64,000 nucleotides of DNA from Lepisosteus oculatus (Eukaryota > Chordata > Actinopteri > Semionotiformes > Lepisosteidae): assembly GCF_040954835.1 (NCBI RefSeq), contig NC_090716.1, forward strand, positions 12,027,275 to 12,091,274. Reading direction: 5' to 3'. Position 1 is the stretch's first letter. Every line of letters begins with the position of its first letter. This document shows, in pieces, positions 27,501 through 38,200 of the stretch. Position numbers and translations under genes: made by a program. The notes below the pieces were generated by a model. The model did not search any database and had not been told where the DNA came from. It saw only the letters and a list, made by a program, of their open reading frames with translations.

Positions 27501-30394
27501 CAGAACTCTAAGGCTGTTTTCTTCTCCTGATTCCTGATTTAAAAAAAAATAGATTTGAAGGGAACTGTGCATGAGATGTGCCCTCAAGATTGTGAAAAAA
27601 GCCAAGAGACACTCACTCACAATCATTATCACAAGAATCAGAACTGGAGATTATGAAGGTCTCTATAGTTAATGTAGTTAAATATCAGTTTGCTTATCAT
27701 CAAGGGCTTCTGTGTTCAATCACCAGTTCTTGCTACCCACACTTAAAATTAGCATCACAAATATTCCAGGTCTAGGTTTTACAGCTGTGATTCATTGGCA
27801 TGTTCCCACTTGATATTTTATGACAGTTGTGCTATTTGACCAGTATCCTCTTACAGTGTTCTTATAAGGCCTCCCCTGTCACATTGTGCACATTTGCGTG
27901 CAATATGTTATTGTAATGCTTTTCATTCTGCTGTTGATTAGAATATTTTACAGCAGTTAAACAAATCTTATGTAACAACCATAGACTTGATATTCTAAAT
28001 GTGTATTGGTGGGAGGTTATGAATATTCTCATCTAACCCTTCAGCTGATGTAATTCAGATTTCCGATGCAGTATGTGTCCATTCCTGTCAGTTTTCATCC
28101 CAGTAAGTGAGTTTTGAGGGAACTGTTCTTGAGTGAATCCGTCTTACTCCTTCTGGAGAGGCTGTTTGTTAGCAGTAGTTTTTAATTAAAGCCTTATGGG
28201 TAAAAGACAACATTTAATAAGTGTCCCACCAAGTTACAATTATACTTAATTAAGTCAGCAATGGCTTGAAACCTAAAATATGCTTTTGTATGAAGTGTGA
28301 TAGGTCTTTTACTAAGCAATATCTATGCAATACCCTTATATGGAGTGATTTAATAATTTAAATATCCAACAGAGTAGGTTATAAACGAAAACTTTGTCAG
28401 GGATTGCCGTCAGGCTATGTCCGGTAAGCCTGGGAGTCTCTCATCGATTGCGATCGCTTTGTGGTTTCGTTCCAGGTTCCTGTCCGAACCTCATCATGAG
28501 TAGCAGCGAGCAGCCTGAGCAGAAGCCAGCAGGCATGGCCTTGACTCCCCAGCTGCGGGTGCGAGCCCACCGCCCCCTCTGCCTGTCGGTGTCGTCCGAC
28601 AGCAGCGGCAGGTTCCGGGCCCTGGAGACGCAGGACTGGAAGAACAACCTCAAAGCTCAGGTACTCCCACCGGTTCGGGGGTGGGAGGTCCCGGCCGCAG
28701 TGGGGCTCGTTTCTTGTTTCAGAGTGAAACAAATGGAGGTGTAATTCTCTTGGGAGGGCTGTGGCAGGGAACTTGTAAGCCTAGCTGACTGCAATTTCTA
28801 TCGAGTTCTGTGGTGCTAGTTGTCCGCTGTGGAGAGGTGAGATGTGGTACACATAGCATTGGAGCCATGGGGAACACATTCCGTTGCACTACAATAGTAC
28901 TGACCAGTGGATGCCAGCATCATTTACGTTAGGAATGTATCTTCGTGGTTTGTCCCATCACTGCCCGTAAGACTGTGTTCCCCATAATACAGTATGTATC
29001 AAATTCTCAATCGGTGGTACACAGTTTATACAATATTTGTTTGAATAGGTCAGAAATTTCTTAAAGATCCAGTAAGTCCAAGACAGTTCTTTGTACACAG
29101 GATTCTGGGAGTCTAGAACCAACTTCCAGGACATTTGGCTGAAGTTAAGCCATGGGAACATAATGCTGCTATTGGCTAGATAAGCCAATAAGCTTCTTGC
29201 GTAATCTTCTTGTGTTCTAGCGTTGTTGTAAGCATTGTTTACTGTTACTTCCTGATCTCACATCAACAAGCCACATTGTTTACAGTTAAAGTCCAGAATG
29301 CACATTTAAATCTCACTTTACTGTTCTTGATTATAGGGACAAATATGAGATGCCTTCTGTTCAACGTTGTTTTTTATTTTTAATTCTAATTTATTGTTGG
29401 AAACAGCAAGGAAAGCTTCATCCATTGTGTTAAGTATTCAGTGCTGTATTTATGCCGTGATATTTGTAATCTGCCTGATTTATAAAACTGTGGCTTCTTG
29501 TGTGACAGGAGTATGAGCTGATCTGTCGAGCCTCTTTCCCTGTAGATGGAGCAGGCACACAGTGCAGGAGCAGCCAGCAGCACCGGTTCCCTGGAGAGAG
29601 CCTCTCTCTTCTGTGCCTCGGGCTCGAACAGCAGCTCCAGTCTGCCCAGCCCCGTCGAGACCCTGACGAAGAGCAAGTCCTCCAGCCGCTTCTCCTTGTT
29701 CTCTCCCCCCTGGAACAGCAGCTCCGAGTCGGACTCCAATCTCCCTTCCAGGTCGGGTTCGAAAAAGCTCCGCAACAGCAGCAGGAGAGGGGGGAGCAAA
29801 GGGGAGGACACCTTGGAGGCCAAGCAGAGCATCCCCGAGCATTTCCACTACTCCGAGCCGGTCATCTCCAAAGTGACAGACTACATCTACGTTGGCAACC
29901 TCAATGCGGCCTATAGCGGGCGTATCCTCTGCCGGAACAACATAGACAGCATTATTGACATGAGCAGCTTACCGGGGGAGCAGAAAATGTGCCTCATCCC
30001 CTGTACCTGCTCTCGAGGCACCAAGCACAGCTGGTCACGCCTCAAGGTGGACATCAGTGGCCTGTGCAATGGGGAGACGGAGGCCCTGAAGCAGCGCTGC
30101 TTTGAGGACATCAACGAGTGCATCAACGCCTCGACCGAGAAGCGAAAGAGGGTTCTGATCCACTGCAGGGATGGGTACTCGTTGGCTCCCACTTGTATAA
30201 TCCAGTACCTCATGGTTAAGCAGAACATGAGACTGATTGCGGCTTACGAGTTCCTCAGAGCCAAATACCCTGTCAATATTCAAGAGTGTCATCAGAACAT
30301 ACTGGTTAACTTGGAGAGGTTGCTGAGGCCAGGGTGCAATGTGGACCCAGAGTGTTTCAAGCAAGCCATTTCCAGGAAAATGGCCTGGACTTAA
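24532..30394 (+). CDS. Atypical dual-specificity-phosphatase-fold protein, probable pseudophosphatase
   Basis: Coding exons are 24532-24619, 25487-25570, 28476-28660 and 29546-30394. Phases are 1, 1 and 0, giving one 401-aa ORF. The first exon has a pyrimidine-rich acceptor (ends 24520) and an ATG in good context (A at -3, G at +4). Residues 1-119 have no recognised domain; residues about 120-215 are Ser-rich and look disordered. A DSP fold spans about 222-380: 'VTDYIYVGNLNAA' (strand and loop), D288 in 'LKVDIS' (the general-acid region) and 'VLIHCRDGYSLAPT' as the P-loop. The active motif is Cys-X5-Arg; here Cys326 is kept but residue 332 is Leu (codon 30182-30184). Phosphate binding should be impaired, so a scaffold or substrate-trapping role like STYX is likely. 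I do not recognise an orthologue. A shorter start at 28496 (337 aa) is possible. A second acceptor at 29508 would shift the frame. Confidence 0.75.
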
Positions 30395-30724
30395 CGTAGC
30401 TTTTTTTTTTCCAGTGAAAAAACTGAAGGCTTCCCTCTTTTCAGCTATAGTGAATAAGATGTTCTAGTGTCGAGTTGCTCTGGTAAAAAAAGACCTGCAC
30501 TAAAAATGTTCGCTTTTAAAATGGATATCCTTGAGTGCATCACTGACTTGAGCCCGTGTGCTCTGTGACAACCTTTTTAATGGGATTAAAAACCAAGAGA
30601 TTGAACATTTGTTGGTAGTCCAGATCAATTTGGAAATGATGACTCTATCTTTTAGTTTATTACAGGACACACGTAAAGTAAGTAGACTTGAAAGACCTGC
30701 TGTTACATTTTTGAGGACAGGAAG

Positions 30725-30883
30725 ATGAACCGTCTTAACAACACCTATCAGGGGAATTTTCATATATGTGATCTCAGGGGACCAGGTGATGTCAGTCAGA
30801 CATGGCTGCTGGAAGAGGAGGTAGAAGACTTAAATGCTGACCAGGTTGTTGAGCTGCAGGACATGGTTCAGAGGGCATTGTAA
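30725..30883 (+). CDS. Small ORF (52 aa) in the probable 3' UTR
   Basis: An ATG-started frame runs 52 codons to TAA. The C-terminal half is strongly acidic and helix-prone, with a 'WLLEEEVEDLNADQVVELQD' segment. Its composition is more protein-like than the other chance frames nearby. It could be a translated downstream ORF, an alternative last exon (a possible acceptor ends at 30777) or a relic of a lost gene. I do not recognise the family, and chance cannot be excluded at this length. Confidence 0.25.
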   Translation: MNRLNNTYQGNFHICDLRGPGDVSQTWLLEEEVEDLNADQVVELQDMVQRAL

Positions 30884-33800
30884 GATCCTGAGACTGTATG
30901 AAAGCTTATTTTTGAAGACAGAAAATGCAGGCGTCAATTTAAATTCTTATTATAATTGCATACCACTGTGTCCTGATCTAGTAGTCAGTGTTGCATAAAT
31001 GATGTGTGGTAAAATGAACCAAGAATGTCTCTGTGACACTTTTAATCGCCTGGCAGTTTTTTTCTCAGTTGGTGTAAATTATTAATTATACCAGCATATC
31101 TGGATATTGGATTCTGAGCTCTGGATTTTTATGTCTGTCATGGAACAATACCAAATTCATTTAAAAATGGAGACATAAGAATTGGAAATTATGTTAGACA
31201 GACTGTCATAGTTTCAGTCCTATTGATGGCTAATCTCAAGTGCTCCTTTATTGTACTCCAGGAGAAGGACGAGCTTCTGGTTGAACCCTCTGTCCATGTT
31301 TGCTATTGTGTATTCACTGCATTGGTGCATGAGGGACTTTTAACTGAGCAGTTCTTGTTATTTTTGCTAAATTGGTATTTTTGGAAATTGATTTCTGAAC
31401 TGCAGAACCCCCTGTTATCACTTTCTAATGAAAGAGCCTTGGAATATTTATATAAAGAAAAACACCTGACCTGCATTACAAAAATTCAACTCTTTACATG
31501 TCAACGTTAAAATGTAATCTTGGTAGTAAAGTTTTCTTTATTTTAGAAGTTTTTAAATGATTGGGATGCATTGACACTTTATGATTCAAAGGAGAAGTGC
31601 TGCTGTGGCAGAAAACCTTTTCAAACCAGCTGTATAGATGTGTCACCTGTGTGTTTTAATGGCCCCTTCATTTATAAGAACCTGAATAGATGAAGTAACG
31701 AGTGGAACACTTCTGTAAATAAAGGAAGGTTGTGAGCTATGTTGTTGAAAAAAGGAGGATGTTTAGTTGATTATAAGCAAATTATCATAGACATGGGGCA
31801 TGTAGTAGTAAAATAACACTGATTTAGATATTACCTATAGATTTTATTTGAAATGAAACCTTACTGGCCCTTGCTACTTGTCTGCTTGCTTTCAGCCTGG
31901 CACTCGGCAGAGGTGTAAATCCTTCAGTGCCGATCTGTTTCTGTATTTACATTTGAAAGGCTGCAAATCAGAAATTTAGACATCAGAGTAATACATAGGA
32001 CAAAAGGGATCACGTTTGTCAATAATCTGCTAAAAGTACTGTTCAATAAAGACGATATCTTGGCATTCTTCTCACTGTAAAACAGGGAAACAAAGCAAGA
32101 GTATTTTGCCCCAAAAACTGGTACAATACTAGTTTATTTTCACACACACATTCTTCACATGACAAAAGTTTTGTTGCAGTTTAAGGGTTCTGCAGGTTTG
32201 GCTGTACAATGGAATCCTAATGAGCAAACAATAGAATGTTATGGTTAGCTATTTTACCTTATGATTAGTTTTATTTTATTGTCATCCCTAGATTTTGTAG
32301 CTGACTTACCGGTACCTTGAGCACATCGACAGTGAAACTGTTAGTCATTTTTCCCTTCACAGTGTGTAGAATGTCTGCTCTGGTTGGTGCCTTTTTTATA
32401 TCTGTCCTGTGTTTGTGCTCAGACACAGACACGTGCTGTATGGAGCTGCAGTTTCAGATTTGGAGCTTGATGCTGTATGCTGCAGACACTGATGGTATAG
32501 TTTCCTCTGTCAAATGCCTTGTGATGTAATGCCTGGGTGCAGATTCAATCCAATTCAAAGGTATTGTAATATTGTAAACTCTGTGTAATAAAGTGGTCTG
32601 TATAGTGCCAGTAATTTTTTAACAATGCAAAATGTGGTGACCAATGAAAGACATCATATTTCTGTTTTTGATGCTGAATAGGTGTTTTACACATTTTAAG
32701 TTTTCCTAAAAATTCCTTAGTTTTATTTTCAAGTAGGCTTTCTTGTTTATAATGTTCCTTAAAATGAACTGCTGCAGGTTTCTTCATGTCATTTACGGTA
32801 GCTAGGTGTAAGGACTTCCACGCTCAGGTGATTTTTGTAGACGGAATGTGTTGGTGTCCTCGTTCGGACTGGAAAGATGTTTCTTTATGGAATCTGTGAA
32901 GCAATGTACTGTCTGTATCATACATACGAGGCCCATGTATTTATATATGGAATTTTAAACATTAAAAGTGAAGTGCTGAATTGGTTCCCCTTTCATAGTA
33001 AGTTAATTCTCTAGTGTTATTTTTGGGAAAAAAAAGGAAAACAATGAGAGAGGCTTAGACCTTCAGTTTTTTCATCTTATTTTGCAGTCGCATGTGCAGA
33101 TATCACTCCTATGCTTTATATACTGTATGCTCACAGGCTTGGATACTAGTGGGTGACTGCTAATACAGGCATCTCCTGTCTTTCACACATCATGACCCTG
33201 TGACAAATGTGCTGAGGAGAAGATTTGCCTTAGCCACTCTCCACCTGGCTCAGAGAGGCACATGGTTAGCAAAGAACAATTGAATAAACACTGGACAAGT
33301 TTAGATCACAACATGAGTGCAAAGGTCAGGGGATTTTGCTGCCTGTATGTTCCTTTCCCGAGATGCCAGGTGAAAAGCACAAAACTGGCCATCAGAGATC
33401 AGCCTGGGGTCAGTTTCATGCTCTGGATCATTAGTTTACTAAATTTCTGGATATGCATTAGTTTTTAATTTCTGTCTGATTTAAATATTATACGGTGCCA
33501 CTCAAGACTAACAACTAACATTATAGAACTGGACCTACGGTGTACCCACATTTTGTAATGGGAAAGGTGGTCCTTTTTATCTTTACAGATTTATAGTGGT
33601 CTACAAGTGTAGATCTGTATTGAAAAGAGTGCTCTTTTAATAGTTTAGGCAAAGTGGTTCACTGTGATCTGTTCTATGTTTTACCATAAGGTGGTGCTGA
33701 AATTCTTCATTTCAGGGATTATTAGGGATATTTAAGGGATTGTATGTGAATTAAAACCAAACCACTGATTGAAGACAGTTTACAATAACATGTAAATATT

Positions 33801-34046
33801 ATATATATATACTGTATATATTTATACATACATGTTATATAACATATTTTTTTCCTGTTTCGCAGGCTATGCCATTAGTTTTCCTTTTTTCCTTATACTG
33901 AAGCCTACTACTTTTTGCCCGGTCATGGTTAACAAACTAAAATGCTGTGCATTTGAAAACCAGTCCATATTGATGCATGGCTGTGTTTGTTGAAGTATTT
34001 TATTTTGGCACACCGTGAAGTCTTAGAAGACATCTTGAAGGAAGGG

Positions 34047-34056
34047 TTATTTATAA
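34047..34056 (+). promoter_or_regulatory. MEF2 consensus site upstream of tnni2
   Basis: TTATTTATAA matches the MEF2 consensus YTAWWWWTAR exactly and lies about 150 bp upstream of the inferred tnni2 start site. MEF2 sites drive skeletal-muscle troponin genes, so the position is meaningful, though the motif is AT-rich and can arise by chance. Confidence 0.45.
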
Positions 34057-34173
34057 TGAAGGGGACAGAGGGGGTTGCTAGTATTTCAGGGGTCTGCCAT
34101 GCAATTGGTTAGTGGAAGAATCCACTTCCATAAACAGAAAGGTGGGGTTTTGCTGAGCCATCATAGGAAGCCA

Positions 34174-34265
34174 TTTATACCTTCTTAGCATTTCAGCTGC
34201 CTGTGGCTTGCCAGTCGTTTCCATCCCTCCACCAGGTCTGTCCTGCTCCTGCTCTTCGCTCGTAG
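34174..34265 (+). promoter_or_regulatory. tnni2 core promoter and non-coding exon 1
   Basis: TTTATAC (34174-34180) would be a TATA box placing transcription start near 34205. An E-box CAGCTG (34194-34199) lies between them. The sequence from about 34205 is C/T-rich and ends at 34265 in 'cgtag' followed by a strong donor GTGAGT. This fits the non-coding first exon known for fast troponin I genes, spliced to the ATG exon that begins at 35275. The start site is inferred. Confidence 0.5.
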
Positions 34266-34659
34266 GTGAGTTTTTAACCTTCAGTTACTGTGCTGGGGCT
34301 TTTACTGCCCTGCCCTGGTTTTACAGTCAACCGGTGGAGAATATTTATGATGTATGTGTTGTGCAAGCTGGATTTTCATTTTTGTGGTGTTATACAGGAG
34401 GAAGGGCCAGCTACAGTGAGAGAGTGATGCCCTGGAGTACTGCCGTTATGCAGTCATCGTTTGGTTTAATGAATGGAATGAAGCAAAGATTAACTTGTTT
34501 TTGCCTATTTAAAATTTGTTTTCAATTAATTGTGTATTAGTTACAGTGAGCAGTGTGTTTTGTTTTGGTGCTGATGGTTTGAAAATGGGGAATCTTCTCA
34601 CAAAACGAAATTTCGCCAGTCTCACTTGCTCAGCATTTCAATGTGAAGGCTAATAATGT

Positions 34660-34669
34660 CTATTAATAA
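34660..34669 (+). promoter_or_regulatory. MEF2 consensus site in tnni2 intron 1
   Basis: CTATTAATAA matches YTAWWWWTAR and lies about 400 bp into the first intron, with an E-box CACTTG at 34623-34628 nearby. Fast troponin I genes of birds and mammals carry an intron-1 muscle enhancer built from E-box and MEF2 sites, so this is a candidate counterpart. Confidence 0.35.
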
Positions 34670-35299
34670 GTCTGTTTTTGGAATGTATTCCTTTGCTTTC
34701 GTTACAGTGTGTAGAATTTGAATGTCAAAATAAAAGGCATTTTTAAATTATCCAGGTCCTTTGGATGATTATACACACCCTATTCCAGAAGTGTCGATTA
34801 TGGCCTGCGGTGGTCTTGTGCCTTAATGGTCTTAAAAATGCCAAAGATGTCCTTCTAGAAGCCAGACGTGGTGCCACCTGTCATGGTGTCAGGTTTTAAT
34901 GCCTCCAAGAGGCAGGCCTGCCATAGCAAAGACAGTCCAAGACAGCTGACCCCTTTCATCTGCCCAAATTTAGAAGCACTTTCTTGCTCTTAGGTGCCCA
35001 AGCTGTGGATCTGAAATAGCCCCCCTTGGAATGCTAGGATGTACTGTAGCGGTTAACATTATTGCTTTATAATTTATTGGTTTGTGCTTCCTCATTTTGA
35101 TTTTGTTCATAAAGGCAAATGACTCAAGTAATCAGTAGCCAAAGGTCTATAATGTCATAATGTGCCACTGTAATATATAATAATGACTTTATATTTATGA
35201 GGGACATTTAAAGCATGCATTTAATTGAATTGTAATACAAGTATAGTTTGTTTTCTTCCATTTTTTTATCACAGGTTGTGAAAACAAGATCAAGTCAAA

Positions 35300-38200
35300 A
35301 TGTCGGAGTAAGTATTTCTCTGTATACATTTTCAAGTCTCTGTATTCTCCACAGTATCAGTTATTATAACCATTCTTCTTTAGCTGTCTTTTGGATAATT
35401 ACTTTCTTCTGGACAATGTAAGGCATTTTATCTCACAAAATAGTCCGACTTCCCCTCCATACAATTCTCCCAGTTTCTGTTTAACTCAGAATAAAATCTG
35501 ATAGAAGAAAGGGTGAGATATGAAATTTGTTAATTTCCAAGAGGACATATGAAGTTTGCTATATAATGCTTAAACAAGAGAAATATATTGTTTATAGCTA
35601 TACTTGTAATCTTTATTTTAAATGTCTAATCCATCAAATATTTTATTCAGATTAAGGCCACCTATCTAATAAACTTTGGTTTCAGACAACAATATCCATT
35701 TACTTTTTTGGTTTTGGTGGTGACATGGATCATGTTTTTTTAAAGAATATTTTAAAAGGTGAAGACACTTTTCTCTAGATTGCAGTGGTGCTATGCATTG
35801 TAAAAAAGAAAAGAAGCAGGCCTTTTTCTGTCTCCAGTTGCAGGTCAAAGGTCAGAAGTTGGCAGTTCATGTGCTTCTGAAGCCATTTATTCCTAGTTTC
35901 AAGAAATAAAATCTGTCCATTCCTTGATTTCTCAAAGCAAATTGGGTTTAAAATGTCTTGCTGATTCCTCGACACTTTGTTTTTGTTAAACTTATCTGAA
36001 CAGTGAAATGTGATGAACTTATGCTGTTTTTTCAATCTTTTTAACTTAAAAGGAAAAAGATGTCAACCAGCCGAAAACAGCATCTGAAGGTAGGGTACTT
36101 TTCAAAACTAAATTTCAAGAAACAAACCTGATGGTAACTCTTTCTCTAAATTGTACAGAGCTGTATTCCTGCCATATTTAGAAAATCAGTACAGTTGTAT
36201 AAAGTCTCTGAAAGATATAGTCTGGTGAATGCTCAAACAGAATTTAAAAATGGTTGTCAGGCAAACACATTTTAAAAAATGCAATAATATATACTGTTTA
36301 TTCACCATATGTTTCCCCTTGTGTGTGTATATATATATCATAGCCTTGCAAAACAGTACACTCTGATTGGTTAAAAGTATTATGAATTATGGTAAGGGGA
36401 CTATATAACACTACATCTGCCAAATATCTTTGGTATTGTTGTAATTTAAAAAGTGTGTTATTTGCTTTCAATGATTTTTCTTCACCAAGTCAGAGATGTT
36501 TATATTTAAAAATTAATAAACTACTCTGTGTTCAAGTGGCTTCCTTGATATAACATCCCTTACCCTGGAGTGGTTGATGAATTCCTAATGCAAGAAATTG
36601 TATATGGCTAATAAAGGCCTGAAGCAGACTGCCACCTCCTGTGTGGTGTACAGTATTTCATAACATAACATCACTTTATTAGCCCCATACAATTTCTTGC
36701 TTTAGGAATTCATCTTTTCGCATATCCCAGCTTGCTCTCCATGAGACACAGACACACAGACAGGGAGAGAAGCTTGGGGTCAGAGCGCAGGGTCAGCTAT
36801 TGTACAGCACCCCTGGAGGAGTTGGGGTTAAGGGCCTTGCTCAGGGGCCCAACGGAGTAGGATTCCTCTGCTGACTGTGGGATTTGAACCAGCAACCTTC
36901 CAGCCACAGGCGCAGATCCTTAGCCACAGAGCCACCGCTCTGCCCGAGTAATGGTGTACCCAGAGAAAAGTAAAGAAAAGTGAAGGCAAGCCAAATAATT
37001 CGGAGAGAGTAAATGCTGGTGATAACATTGGCAGGAATGAGTCCAACAAAGAGTTACAACAGTGTTTGAAGGAGAGAACATTGGACAGAATAATTAATAA
37101 GAAAGGGGAAATTTCTGCAAATGGCCTTGCTCAGGGGCCCAACAGAGTAGGATTCTTCTACCGGCTGCGGGATTTGAACCGGCAAACTTCCAGCCACAGG
37201 CGCAGATCCTGAGCCACAGAGCCACCGCTCCGCCCCCATAGAAGCTAGCAAGACCATTGTGGTTTATGGTCAAATCCAGACTAGCTGAGAGTATCACATA
37301 TCTCATAAAAGCATATAGTTATCTAACTGCCCCTGTCTGATATGGCTCTAACGAAATGCACATCATTCTGGCTTCCAGAGTTTGATGCTTCAGATTGCTA
37401 AAACAGAAATCGAGAAGGAACAAACTGAGAGAGAAGCAGAGAAGAAGAGGTATCTGGAAGAGCACTGCCCTCCACTCTCCATGGGTGGATCCCTTCAAGA
37501 ATTGCAGGTGAACTGAAAACTCTAAATGCTGTCTGTATCAGTTGAGGCATAAAGAACCACAAGAACATTTTACAAATGATTCTAAGAGCCGAATCGTTTG
37601 TTTCGGTGTACCTTTTGTGCATGTAATTTTTTAAAGTTCTGGGTGATTTGATGAATTATCTGTATTGAACAGAAATCACCTCCTCAGCATCACTGAAAAA
37701 ACAGTAGAATATATGTAATATTAAGATCTGTTCTGTACCTGAATTATGTGGAGCCCTATGGATGGCAATTTTCAGAGAGGTAGAGCCGAAATAGTTCTCT
37801 CTTCCAAGTAGCTCGAGGCCACTTTCATGTGATGAAATGGGTTCAGATTTTTCTGAGATCAGAATACTGGCAGTTACAGGATCTAACTCTTGAATATCTG
37901 CTGAAATGGTTGTCTTTTCTCACCAGGAACTGTGCAAACAGCTCCACACCAAGATTGATGTCGTTGATGAGGAGAGGTATGACTTGCAATCCAAAGTTAA
38001 CAAGTCTGCCAAGGAGGTAATAATAATAATAATAATAATAATAATTAATAATAATACTTGTTACTCCTCTAACAAAAAATATTTTTGAAGTGTTCTTTGA
38101 CTTGTAAGATTAAATAAGACATTTAATAAGCCTTAGGTGTTTTTGCAGCTGCATAGTTTAATTTAATGATTTTGAACTTTTTTATTGAATATCTTAAATA

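Larger units (their letters stand above)
30395..34200. other. 3' UTR of the pseudophosphatase gene and upstream region of tnni2
   Basis: The 3' UTR follows the stop at 30394. Candidate AATAAA signals lie at 31718-31723 and 32587-32592. A 52-codon ORF lies at 30725-30883 (separate entry). Beyond about 32.6 kb I see nothing until the tnni2 promoter. There is a short TA-rich stretch near 33800-33850. Confidence 0.45.

Noticed and set aside
28496-28660. ATG at 28496 as start of the pseudophosphatase
   Set aside because: The exon has its own acceptor and is in frame with two upstream coding-like exons, so the ATG at 24532 is preferred; the shorter form remains possible.
29386-29848. Minus-strand frames of 122 and 148 codons
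   Set aside because: They are antisense shadows of the GC-rich pseudophosphatase exon.
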